DNA from: Raineyella sp. LH-20
GTDB taxonomy: Bacteria > Actinomycetota > Actinomycetes > Propionibacteriales > Propionibacteriaceae
NCBI RefSeq assembly: GCF_033110965.1
Contig: NZ_CP137003.1
Span: forward strand, 3,100,001 to 3,164,000
Length of the DNA stretch: 64,000 bases
Direction: 5' to 3'
Both the position numbers and the translations under genes were made by a program. The notes below the pieces were generated by a model. It had not been told where the DNA came from and searched no databases. It saw nothing but the letters and a program-made list of their open reading frames with translations. Every line of letters starts with the position of its first letter. Within the stretch, counting starts at the first letter, position 1. Positions 55,149 through 64,000 of the stretch are shown piece after piece.

Positions 55149-55997
55149 TTACCGGTCCCGCGACGACCACCCTGCCGCGTCGAGCCGCCGGAACGCCTCG
55201 AGCAGCAGGTCCAGCGTGAACACGAACTCGAACTCCTCGTCACACCCGGGCACCTCGGGGACCCGACCGCGCGCCGATTCCCTCGCGATCGCGACGATGT
55301 GCGGATAGGTCGCCGTCACCTGGCGCACCGCCTCCTCCCGCTCCACGGGGTCGGTCGGGAGCGCCAGCGCGTCCGGGTCCTCGAACGCCTCTGGGCTGAA
55401 GCCCCAGATCCGGTGTCCGAGCGCATGCATCGCGTGGTGGGTGAGATCGACCGACAGTCCGCCGCCGATGAACATCCCCGCGAGCGAGTCCATGTAGGCG
55501 AGGACCTGCGGCGTACGCGTCCTGCGTGACTCGATCACCAGTCGGGCCCACGGATGCCGGAGCAGCACCCGCCGCGCCGACAGGATCCGGTCCCGTACGG
55601 CCGTCTGCCAGTCGCCGCCCGCAGTCGGCGGGTCGTACGACGCGATGATCGTGTCGATCATCCCGCTGAGCAGATCCTCCTTGTTGGCGACGTGCTTGTA
55701 GAGCGCCATCGGGGTGACGCCGAGTCGCGCGGCGAGGTTGCGCATGCTGACCGCGTCGATGCCGTCACCGTCGGCCAGCGCCACGGCGGCGCGCAGCGCG
55801 CGTTCACGGGTCAGTGCGGGGCGCGCAGGGTGGCTGGGGTCCTGGTCGGTGGAAGGCGGATCGGTGGAGGGCAGATCGATGGACGGCGGATCGGTGGAGG
55901 GCAGATCGATGGACGGCGGGTCGGTGGACGGCGGGTCGGTGGGCGTCAGGGTGCTGGGCTCACCCCGGACGGGCACAGGGCGTGTCGATCGGGGCAT
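55149..55997 (-). CDS. TetR-family transcriptional regulator
   Basis: A 282-residue repressor. An unusual Pro/Ser/Thr/Asp repeat forms residues ~20-50. The TetR helix-turn-helix follows (ALRAAVALADGDGIDAVSMRNLAARLGVTPMALYKHVANKEDLL), then a TetR_C-type ligand domain. GAGGGAGG precedes the ATG at 55997. Divergent from a DUF4386 membrane protein; two identical-architecture palindromes lie between them. Confidence 0.9.
   Translation of the reverse strand: MPRSTRPVPVRGEPSTLTPTDPPSTDPPSIDLPSTDPPSIDLPSTDPPSTDQDPSHPARPALTRERALRAAVALADGDGIDAVSMRNLAARLGVTPMALYKHVANKEDLLSGMIDTIIASYDPPTAGGDWQTAVRDRILSARRVLLRHPWARLVIESRRTRTPQVLAYMDSLAGMFIGGGLSVDLTHHAMHALGHRIWGFSPEAFEDPDALALPTDPVEREEAVRQVTATYPHIVAIARESARGRVPEVPGCDEEFEFVFTLDLLLEAFRRLDAAGWSSRDR
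55846..55950 (-). repeat. 15/30-bp minisatellite inside the TetR gene
   Basis: Seven 15-bp units encoding DPPST/DPPSI/DLPST variants; a 30-bp higher-order unit is repeated exactly at 55861-55890 and 55891-55920. In-frame, so length variation would only change the N-terminal linker. Confidence 0.85.
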
Positions 55998-56069
55998 GGT
56001 CCTCCCTCGGTGCAGGTCTTCGTGTGCTCGGGGCGATGTGCCGATCCTCGGGCGCCACACCACTTGACT

Positions 56070-56086
56070 GGTGTACACCGTACACC
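56070..56086. promoter_or_regulatory. TetR operator 1
   Basis: GGTGTAC-ACC-GTACACC, a perfect 7-bp palindrome with 3-bp spacer in the divergent promoter region. Confidence 0.8.
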
Positions 56087-56096
56087 ACACACTGAA

Positions 56097-56113
56097 GGTG
56101 TACGGCGTACACC
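56097..56113. promoter_or_regulatory. TetR operator 2
   Basis: GGTGTAC-GGC-GTACACC, identical arms to operator 1, centre 27 bp away. Confidence 0.8.
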
Positions 56114-56146
56114 ACCGTGTCCCGACGCCCGAGAGGAACCCACGTC

Positions 56147-56860
56147 ATGTCCCACCCACGTCGCCTCGCCCTGATCGCCGGCCTGCTCTACCTCGCCACG
56201 GTCGTGACGTCGATCCCCGCGCTGGCGTTGAAGGCGCCCATCCTGAAGGACCCTGCGACGCTCGCGAGCCCGACTGTCCGTACGGCCCTGCTCGGCGCCA
56301 CCCTGCTGGAAGTGGTCCTGGCCATCAGCTGCATCGGCACGGCGGTGGCGCTGTACCCGATCGCCCGTCGCCAAAGCGAGATCGCGGCACTCGGTTTCGT
56401 CACCTCGCGAGTGGCGGAGGCGGGCCTCGTCCTGCTGGGCGTCGTCGCCATGGCATCCCTGACGACGGTCATCGGCGGCGAGACCGGGACGGCATCCGCT
56501 GCGGTCCCAGGCGCAGCGTCGGCTCTGGTGGCGGTCCACGACTGGGCGTTCCTGCTCGGTCCGGGTCTCGCCCCGGCGGTGAACGCGCTACTGCTCGGCT
56601 CGGTGATGTACCGCTCCGGCCTGGTGCCGCGGATCATCCCTGCCGTCGGACTGATCGGCGCTCCGCTGCTGATGGCGTCGGCGGCCGGCACGGTGTTCGG
56701 CCTGGTCGACCAGGTCTCCGCGCTCGGCGGACTCGCGTCGCTCCCGGTGGCCCTGTGGGAGATCTCGCTCGGTCTGTGGCTCACCGTGAAGGGCTTCCGA
56801 CCCGAGGCCGTCGCACGGCTCGTCGACCGATCCGTGGAGCCGGTGCCGGTCACCGCCTGA
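56147..56860 (+). CDS. DUF4386-family membrane protein
   Basis: A 237-residue protein with about six membrane helices. LALIAGLLYLATVVTSIPAL near the N terminus and GLVPRIIPAVGLIGAPLLMAS are typical of DUF4386. Function unknown. GAGAGGAAC precedes the ATG at 56147. Its promoter carries the twin GGTGTAC palindromes, so it is probably repressed by the divergent TetR protein and induced by that protein's ligand. Confidence 0.82.
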   Translation: MSHPRRLALIAGLLYLATVVTSIPALALKAPILKDPATLASPTVRTALLGATLLEVVLAISCIGTAVALYPIARRQSEIAALGFVTSRVAEAGLVLLGVVAMASLTTVIGGETGTASAAVPGAASALVAVHDWAFLLGPGLAPAVNALLLGSVMYRSGLVPRIIPAVGLIGAPLLMASAAGTVFGLVDQVSALGGLASLPVALWEISLGLWLTVKGFRPEAVARLVDRSVEPVPVTA

Positions 56861-56949
56861 CGCGCCGCCGTGGCACGCACGAGTGACCGATCCACACCGC
56901 GGCCGACCCGAGATCACGACCATCCACAGGGGACGGCAGCGCACACCAC

Positions 56950-56996
56950 GACGCGCCTCGGCCGGGAGCCATGACAGCTCCCGGCCGAGGCGCGTC
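56950..56996. terminator. Very strong bidirectional terminator
   Basis: A perfect 20-bp stem (56950-56969 with 56977-56996) and 7-nt loop, between the convergent DUF4386 and leuD genes. The longest uninterrupted hairpin I found in the window. Confidence 0.75.
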
Positions 56997-57136
56997 AGCG
57001 AAGGGCAACCCCTGACATCCGAACGCAAGCGAGGGTCGCCTGGAGGTGACGGCGGCGTACGCCGGACAACCAGGCCCTCGGTTCGTGACGGCCGCCGTAC
57101 ATGACGGCCCTCCGGACATGACGGACGCCGTGTGGC

Positions 57137-57742
57137 TCAGTCCTGCGTACGCAGCGGAAGAGTGGTGACCTTCCAGCTCGGCCGCTTCGCCTCGTACGCA
57201 GCGATCTCGTCCTCGTGGGTGAGCGTGACGCCGATGTCGTCCAGCCCGTTCATCAGGCGGTAGCGGGTGTAGTCGGGCACGTCGAAGGACGCGACCAGGT
57301 CACCGGCGGTGATGGTCCGCGCGTCGAGGTCCACGGTCACCTGCAGGGAGGGATCGGCCTCGGTGGCGTCCCACAGCTGCTCGACGACCTCCTGCGGGAC
57401 GACCGCGACGAGCAGGCCGGACTTGCCGGCGTTGTTGCGGAAGATGTCGCCGAAGCGGGAGCCGATGATGACCTTGAAGCCGTAGTTCTGCAGCGCCCAC
57501 ACCGCGTGCTCACGCGACGAGCCGGTGCCGAACTCCGGACCCGGGATCAGGATGGTGGCACCCTGGCGCTCCGGCTTGTTCAGGATGAACTCCGGGTCCT
57601 GGCGCCAAGCGGCGAACAGGCCGTCCTCGAAGCCGGTCTTGGTGATCCGCTTGAGGTAGACCGCCGGGATGATCTGGTCGGTGTCGACATTGCTGCGGCG
57701 CAGCGGCAGCGCCGTGCCGGTGTGCTCGATGAACTTCTCCAT
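57137..57742 (-). CDS. leuD: 3-isopropylmalate dehydratase small subunit
   Basis: A 201-residue subunit that shapes the substrate pocket with Leu[17 protein letters not shown] at the N terminus and [16 protein letters not shown] are diagnostic. It begins 12 bp after leuC. Leucine pathway. Confidence 0.96.
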   Translation of the reverse strand: MEKFIEHTGTALPLRRSNVDTDQIIPAVYLKRITKTGFEDGLFAAWRQDPEFILNKPERQGATILIPGPEFGTGSSREHAVWALQNYGFKVIIGSRFGDIFRNNAGKSGLLVAVVPQEVVEQLWDATEADPSLQVTVDLDARTITAGDLVASFDVPDYTRYRLMNGLDDIGVTLTHEDEIAAYEAKRPSWKVTTLPLRTQD

Positions 57743-57754
57743 GGCGATGACTCC

Positions 57755-59170
<1,416 letters not shown>

Positions 59171-59261
59171 CGAATGTCCTCCATCCGGATCAACCAGGAC
59201 CGTACGGACGCCGTCCTGCGAGACCGCCGACGCCGCGACACCGCAGCAACCAACCCGACTC

Positions 59262-59299
59262 ATCTCACAATGAAAGACCGTGGTCCCATTTCGTGAGAT
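59262..59299. promoter_or_regulatory. Candidate operator of the IclR regulator upstream of leuC
   Basis: ATCTCAC (59262-59268) and GTGAGAT (59293-59299), a perfect 7-bp inverted repeat, with inner ATG/CAT symmetric as well. It lies in the leuC-regulator gap, where LtbR/NdgR proteins bind in other actinobacteria. Confidence 0.5.
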
Positions 59300-59376
59300 C
59301 AGCGTAGCAACACCTCCACCGTTTCCGGTAACGATGGCGACTTGCGTTTCACATCCCGAGACTGCAATATCGATAT

Positions 59377-60105
59377 ATGGATAACGGAAGCGGAGTCGGC
59401 GTCCTCGACAAGGCGGCATTGGTGCTGAGCGCCCTGGAGACCGGTCCCACCACGCTCGCGGGACTCGTCCAGAGTACGGGCCTGGCGCGCCCGACGGCTC
59501 ATCGTCTGGCGGTCGCGCTGGAGCACCACCGCCTGGTCGCCCGCGACCTGCAGGGCCGGTTCGTGCTCGGCCCGCGACTCGCCGAGCTGGCCGCCGCCGC
59601 CGGTGAGGACCGGCTGGTCGCCACTGCCGGCCCGGTGCTGGCCCGGCTGCGCGACATCACCGGGGAGTCGGCACAGCTCTTCCGCCGCCAGGGCGACATC
59701 AGGATCTGCGTCGCCGCCGCCGAGCGCTCCTCCGGACTGCGCGACACCGTCCCGGTCGGCAGCCAGCTGACCATGTCGGCCGGCTCCGCCGCGCAGGTCC
59801 TGCTCGCCTGGGAGGACCCGGACCGGATGCAGCGGGGCCTGGAGTCGGCCGAGTTCACCGCCGTCGCCCTGACCGGCGTACGTCGGCACGGCTTCGCCGA
59901 GTCGGTCGCCGAGCGCGAGCCCGGGGTCGCCTCGGTGTCGGCGCCGGTCCGCTCCCCCTCCGGCAAGGTGATCGCGGCCGTCAGTGTCTCCGGACCGATA
60001 GAGCGTCTCACCCGTCAGCCCGGCCGACTGCACGCGCCGGCCGTGATGGCCGCGGCGGATCGGCTCAGCGAGGTGCTGCGGCGCTCCGGCGGCCAGGAGT
60101 CCTGA
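59377..60105 (+). CDS. IclR-family regulator of leuCD (LtbR/NdgR-like)
   Basis: A 242-residue regulator. The N-terminal winged helix ([39 protein letters not shown]) is followed by the IclR effector domain. Divergent orientation to leuCD is the conserved arrangement of LtbR (Corynebacterium) and NdgR (Streptomyces), which control leucine and tryptophan genes. A CAATAT -10 candidate ends six bases before the ATG, suggesting a leaderless transcript. Confidence 0.92.
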   Translation: MDNGSGVGVLDKAALVLSALETGPTTLAGLVQSTGLARPTAHRLAVALEHHRLVARDLQGRFVLGPRLAELAAAAGEDRLVATAGPVLARLRDITGESAQLFRRQGDIRICVAAAERSSGLRDTVPVGSQLTMSAGSAAQVLLAWEDPDRMQRGLESAEFTAVALTGVRRHGFAESVAEREPGVASVSAPVRSPSGKVIAAVSVSGPIERLTRQPGRLHAPAVMAAADRLSEVLRRSGGQES

Positions 60106-60221
60106 CCGCGGCCCACGGGTGACGGGCGGGGCCCCGGCGCGGTGAACGCTCCGAGACCGACCGGCGTCAGCGCACCGCGGCCGACGGCGATCGGCCCGGC
60201 GTCAACCGACGAACCTGCCGG

Positions 60222-62543
60222 TCAACCGACGAACTTGCCGCGAGCCCGACGCCGGCCGGCCTTCTCGCCCCGGGCCTGGGCCGCGGCGAGCTCGCCCGGC
60301 GCGGTCCCCAGCGGCTGGTCGGCGAACGAGCGGGTGTTGACCTTCGCCGCCACCTCCCGCAGGCTCAGCCACCACTGGTCCGTGGGCCGGCGGGCGACCA
60401 TGTCGACCATGTCGTCGAACTCCTTGAACGGCGTCATCGCGTACGCCTCGTCGCTCTCCGTCGCGAAGACGTAGCCGGCGGTGCCCGCGGCGAACTGCCG
60501 GTCGAGTTCCTCGATGGCGACGGCCGCCAGCCGGGTCGCCACCAGTCGGTCGAACGGGGTGGGATTGCCGCCCTGTTGGATGTGTCCCAGGATCAGCGGC
60601 CGTACGTCGAACAGGTCGCCACCCTCCGCCTCGAAGAGCCGGGCGAGGAAGTCGGCCGTGTAGTACTCGGCCGCCTCCTCGTTGCGGACCGCGAGGTAGA
60701 AGCGCCGGCCCTGCTCGAACGCTGCGCGCATCTGGCGGACGTCCTCCTCCAGCATGGAGATGGTGATGCCCTCCTCGTTGAGATACACCCGCTCGGCGCC
60801 CGCGGCCAGTCCGCTGGCCTGGGCGAGGAAGCCACAGTTGCGGCCCATCGTCTCCACCACGAAGCAGCGCCGGCTGGCGGCCGCCGACTGCTTGATCCGG
60901 TCGAGCGATTGCATCGCCGCGTTGAGGGCGGAGTCCGCGCCGATGGCCATCCGCCACCCGGGAAGGTTGTTGTCGATGCTGGCCGGCACCACGACGATCG
61001 GCAGGTCGAACGCGGGATAGCGTCGCCGTTCGGCCATCATCAGCGCGACGGCCTCGTACGCGTTGAAGCCGCCGATCACCAGCAGTGCATCCATCGCGTT
61101 CTCCTCGATGGTGCGGGCGATGCCGTAGAGCTCCTCCGAGCCAGGCACCTCGCGGCGGGTGCCCAACTCGGCCCCGCCCATCCCGGTCCAGCCCTCGACG
61201 TCGCCCCAGGCGAACTCGCTGACCCGGCCCCGCATGAAGCCGGGGAAACCGCCCTGGATGCCGAGCATCGTGTGGCCGGCGTCGATGCCCAGGCGGACCG
61301 CCGCCCACACCGCCGTGTTCATCCCCGGCGCCAGGCCGCCGGCGTGCACGATGCCGATCCGCTTGGTGCGCTGCCCGTGGGTGACCCGCGGTTCGGCCTC
61401 GGCGAGGGCGTGGAAGATGTCCACCATCCGCCGGAAGCCGTGTCCGCGCCCCTCCACCGCAGCGTCGAAGTCGTGGGCGTGGACCTGGTCGGCGATCGCC
61501 CGGGTCGCCTGGACGGCGTCGGCCAGCGGACGTCGGGTGATCCGGTTGCGATGCACCCCGATGACGACCGGGACGGTGGTCCGGGCCGCGGTGAGCAGTT
61601 CATCGGCGGCCGCCACGCCCACCATGGATGACATCCACCGGTCGTACGCGGTGGGCGAGCCGCCGCGCTGGACATGGCCGAGGATGGTCACCCGGGCGTC
61701 CTGGCCCAGGTTGTCACGCAGCGCCTGGCGGACGTCGTCGCAGCTGATCGGGTTGCCGGACCGATCCCGGGCGCCCTCCGCCACGATGATCAGCGAATCG
61801 CGCCGTCCGGCCTCGCGGCCGCGCACGATCAGCTCGCACATGTGCTGCTGCCAGCCCTCTTCCGGCGGTGCCTCGGGGATGAACATGAAGGCGGCGCCGC
61901 CGGCGACCGCGCTGTTCAACCCCAGGTAGCCGCACTCGCGGCCCATCACCTCGACGATGAAGATGCGTTGGTGACTGGCGGCGGTGGAGGCGATCGCGTC
62001 GACCGCCTCCATGATCCGGTGCAGAGCGGTGTCGGTGCCGATCGTCATGTCGGTGCCGACCATGTCGTTGTCGATCGAGCCGACCAGCCCGGCGATCATC
62101 AACTCAGGGTGGGCATCGGCCACCTCGCGCTCCAGCCGCCCCTCGGCGACGAGTTCGTCGAGCAGTTCGCGCCACTCCTGGCGCAGCATGTCCGCCCCGG
62201 TCAGCGACCCGTCGCCGCCGATCACGGCGAGCCGGTCGATGCCGTGACTGACCAGGTTGAGCGCTGCCGTCCGGCGGCCGTCGCGCTCGCGGAACTCCTG
62301 GCACCGGGCGGTGCCGATCACCGTGCCACCACGCTGCAGGATGCCCGAGACGTCGTCCCATTCCAGCGCGACGATGTCGTCGCCACCGTTGACCGCGCCC
62401 TGCCAGCCCTCCCTCACCGCAAAGACTTCGGCGCCGGCCGCGATCGCCGACCGGACGACCGCGCGGATCGCCGGGTTCATGCCGGGGGCGTCACCACCGC
62501 TGGTGAGAACACCGATACGTACGGGTCCGGAATGCTCGAGCAT
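60222..62543 (-). CDS. pfkA: Eukaryotic-type tandem-domain 6-phosphofructokinase
   Basis: A 773-residue protein made of two PFK domains. The N half has ATP-type GGDGS (109-113), the catalytic loop GLVGSIDND (152-160), TDMTIGTD, MGRECGYL (200-207), and closely resembles the N half of animal PFK-1. The C half (about 395-740) keeps the fold (APGMNTAVW, LGHIQQGGNPTPFDR) but has GGFNA instead of GGDGS (491-495) and SIDNN instead of SIDND (522-526), so it is probably non-catalytic and regulatory. Bacterial PfkA is normally ~320-340 aa in one domain. The ATG at 62543 is chosen over open frame further upstream. Confidence 0.93.
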   Translation of the reverse strand: MLEHSGPVRIGVLTSGGDAPGMNPAIRAVVRSAIAAGAEVFAVREGWQGAVNGGDDIVALEWDDVSGILQRGGTVIGTARCQEFRERDGRRTAALNLVSHGIDRLAVIGGDGSLTGADMLRQEWRELLDELVAEGRLEREVADAHPELMIAGLVGSIDNDMVGTDMTIGTDTALHRIMEAVDAIASTAASHQRIFIVEVMGRECGYLGLNSAVAGGAAFMFIPEAPPEEGWQQHMCELIVRGREAGRRDSLIIVAEGARDRSGNPISCDDVRQALRDNLGQDARVTILGHVQRGGSPTAYDRWMSSMVGVAAADELLTAARTTVPVVIGVHRNRITRRPLADAVQATRAIADQVHAHDFDAAVEGRGHGFRRMVDIFHALAEAEPRVTHGQRTKRIGIVHAGGLAPGMNTAVWAAVRLGIDAGHTMLGIQGGFPGFMRGRVSEFAWGDVEGWTGMGGAELGTRREVPGSEELYGIARTIEENAMDALLVIGGFNAYEAVALMMAERRRYPAFDLPIVVVPASIDNNLPGWRMAIGADSALNAAMQSLDRIKQSAAASRRCFVVETMGRNCGFLAQASGLAAGAERVYLNEEGITISMLEEDVRQMRAAFEQGRRFYLAVRNEEAAEYYTADFLARLFEAEGGDLFDVRPLILGHIQQGGNPTPFDRLVATRLAAVAIEELDRQFAAGTAGYVFATESDEAYAMTPFKEFDDMVDMVARRPTDQWWLSLREVAAKVNTRSFADQPLGTAPGELAAAQARGEKAGRRRARGKFVG

Positions 62544-62628
62544 AGGGTGTCCTTCCGCAGGTGACGACGAACGCGCCCAGTGTATGGACCTCCCGTGTCC
62601 CCCAGCTGGGGTGGGGTGGGACAGTGGC

Positions 62629-63225
62629 GTGGTGCTGCCCGATCTGTCCCGCCCTGCCCTCGACGTGGCCCCACTGCTGGTGGGCTGCCGCCTGCAGGCC
62701 GGCCCGGTCACGGTCCGGCTGGTCGAGGTCGAGGCGTACGAGGGGAGCGCCGACCCGGCCTCCCACGCCTACCGTGGCCGGACCTCCCGCAACGCGGTGA
62801 TGTTCGGCCCGAGCGGGCACCTCTACGTCTACACGCTGCACGGGTCGGTCTGCTGCAACGTGGTGTGCGGCCCGGAGGGGACCGCCACCGCGGTGCTGCT
62901 GCGGGCCGGTGAGGTCGAGGCCGGCCGGGAGGTGGCCCGGGCACGGCGGTTGGCGCATCGGGGCTCACCGCTGCCCGACCGGGACCTCGCCCGTGGTCCG
63001 GGGAATCTCTGCCGGGCGTTGGGGATCACCGCAGCGGACAACGGCGCCGACCTGCTCGGGGGTGGCGCCCTGCAGCTGTTGCCGGCGGAGCGCTGCGCGA
63101 TGGACCTGAGCACGGGTCCCCGGGTGAACGTGTCCACCGCGGCCGACCGGCCCTGGCGGTTCTGGGATGCCTCCTCCGGATCGGTGTCGCTGTTCAAACG
63201 TCATCCGCAGGCCGCGAACGGCTGA
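62629..63225 (+). CDS. Alkyladenine (3-methyladenine) DNA glycosylase, AAG family
   Basis: A 198-residue base-excision enzyme. EVEAYEGSADPASHAYRGRT holds the catalytic Glu and the family signature; NAVMFGPSGHLYVYTLHG and GPGNLCRALGI follow, with C-terminal RVNVSTAADRPWRFW. GTG at 62629 used; ATG at 62584 would add 15 residues not seen in the family. Divergent from pfkA. Confidence 0.92.
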   Translation: MVLPDLSRPALDVAPLLVGCRLQAGPVTVRLVEVEAYEGSADPASHAYRGRTSRNAVMFGPSGHLYVYTLHGSVCCNVVCGPEGTATAVLLRAGEVEAGREVARARRLAHRGSPLPDRDLARGPGNLCRALGITAADNGADLLGGGALQLLPAERCAMDLSTGPRVNVSTAADRPWRFWDASSGSVSLFKRHPQAANG

Positions 63226-63281
63226 GGTGGGCCGGAGCGCGGAGGCGCCCAGGAGCCCTGGGTGCAGCCCTGTGCCGCGGC

Positions 63282-64000
63282 TCAGCGCTGACCGGCTGCC
63301 GCGCCGGTCACCCCGAGATGCGCATCCGGGTCGCCGACGCCCGGGCCCACGTCGATGCCGTACGCGGTGAGCCGGGCGCGGTCGGCGAGGTCGCCGGAGG
63401 CCTGCAGGGCCAGCAACTCGGCGTAGATGCCACCGGAGACGGCGAGCTCGGCCGGGCTGCCGATCTCGTCCACCGCCCCGTCCCGCAGGGTGACGATCCG
63501 GTCGACGGTGGAGATGGTGGACAGCCGGTGGGCGATGATCAGCGTCGTACGGTCCGCCATCAGTTCCTCCAGCCCCTCCTGCACCAGCCGCTCGGACTTG
63601 GTGTCCAGCGAACTGGTCGCCTCGTCCAGCACCAGCACCGGCGCGTCCTTGAGCAGCGCGCGAGCCACCGCGACCCGCTGCTTCTGGCCGCCGGAGAGCT
63701 TGACGCCGCGCTCGCCGATCACCGCCTCGTACCCCTCGGGGAACCGCCCGATGAACCGATCGGCGTTGGCGCGCCGGGCAGCCTCGGCGACCTCGTCATC
63801 GGTGGCGTCCGGGCGTCCGTACGCGATGTTCTCCCGGATCGTCCCGGAGAACAGCGACGGGTCCTGGAAGACGACGCCCGTCGTCCGTCGCAACTCCTCG
63901 ACCGGCATCGTGGTGATGTCGCGGCCCTGCAGGCTGACGATGCCGCCGTCCGGCGGGTAGAGGCCGAGCAGCAGGTTGACCAGGGTCGACTTTCCACCAC
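63282..64000 (-). CDS. ABC exporter ATPase domain, 5' part beyond window
   Basis: At least 239 residues of the C-terminal nucleotide-binding domain of an MsbA-like multidrug/lipid exporter. The end of Walker A is GGKSTL at the window edge, Q-loop VVFQDPSLFSGTIRENI, signature LSGGQKQR, Walker B VLVLDEATSSLD, H-loop AHRLST. The membrane domain is expected just outside the window, in the same reading direction. Confidence 0.92.
   Translation of the reverse strand, partial: GGKSTLVNLLLGLYPPDGGIVSLQGRDITTMPVEELRRTTGVVFQDPSLFSGTIRENIAYGRPDATDDEVAEAARRANADRFIGRFPEGYEAVIGERGVKLSGGQKQRVAVARALLKDAPVLVLDEATSSLDTKSERLVQEGLEELMADRTTLIIAHRLSTISTVDRIVTLRDGAVDEIGSPAELAVSGGIYAELLALQASGDLADRARLTAYGIDVGPGVGDPDAHLGVTGAAAGQR

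Overview
The window is high-GC DNA with dense, overlapping gene packing, GTG starts and several apparently leaderless promoters. Actinobacterial hallmarks are RamB, ClgR, DUF3046 beside recA, DUF3515, gluABCD, an IclR-type leu regulator, and the recA-recX/miaB-miaA-dapF-hflX-dinG-lexA block. This points to Actinomycetota. A member of the Propionibacteriaceae or a relative is my guess from overall gene style; no rRNA is present to prove it.

Layout. 0-0.7 kb: edge of an ECF vitamin transporter (ATPase cut by the window edge, plus an S component). 0.8-5.9 kb: glyoxylate shunt (RamB-type regulator divergent from isocitrate lyase and malate synthase G). 6-8.9 kb: an NrtR-like regulator divergent from a TPP riboswitch and thiGH. 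9-11.7 kb: HxlR/NAD(P)H-quinone-reductase-like pair, a Mth938-domain protein and a lone AAA ATPase. 11.7-15.6 kb: a complete Hen1-Pnkp RNA-repair operon. 15.6-17.9 kb: LysR/MFS pair.

18-24.7 kb is an accessory island: an XRE regulator and a second-type methionine aminopeptidase sharing a perfect operator, an AbiEi/AbiEii type IV toxin-antitoxin pair, an orphan cysteine-rich protein between two decayed copies of a recombinase-like HTH gene, and an intact IS3-family element that stops 5 bp short of the lexA SOS box.

24.7-53 kb is conserved core: lexA, dinG, hflX, dapF, miaA, miaB, the glutamate-type ABC transporter gluABCD, RNase Y, recX, recA (with its own SOS box far upstream), DUF3046, clgR, cinA, pgsA, rimO, ftsK, thiD, thiL, an Lrp/AsnC ligand-domain protein, a DUF3515 lipoprotein, ddl and gpsA. 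53-57 kb is less conserved: two hypothetical proteins and a TetR/DUF4386 pair with a twin palindromic operator. 57-60 kb: leuCD and a divergent IclR regulator.

60.2-62.5 kb encodes the most striking gene: a 773-residue phosphofructokinase made of two fused PFK domains, with N-half motifs like those of animal/fungal PFK-1 and a C half that has lost its catalytic signatures. An alkyladenine glycosylase and a truncated ABC exporter close the window.

Functional themes: acetate/fatty-acid carbon use (aceA, glcB, RamB), thiamine synthesis (thiGH, thiD, thiL), SOS response (lexA, recA, recX, dinG), tRNA modification (miaA, miaB) and ribosomal-protein modification (rimO), and RNA/phage defence (Hen1-Pnkp, AbiE).
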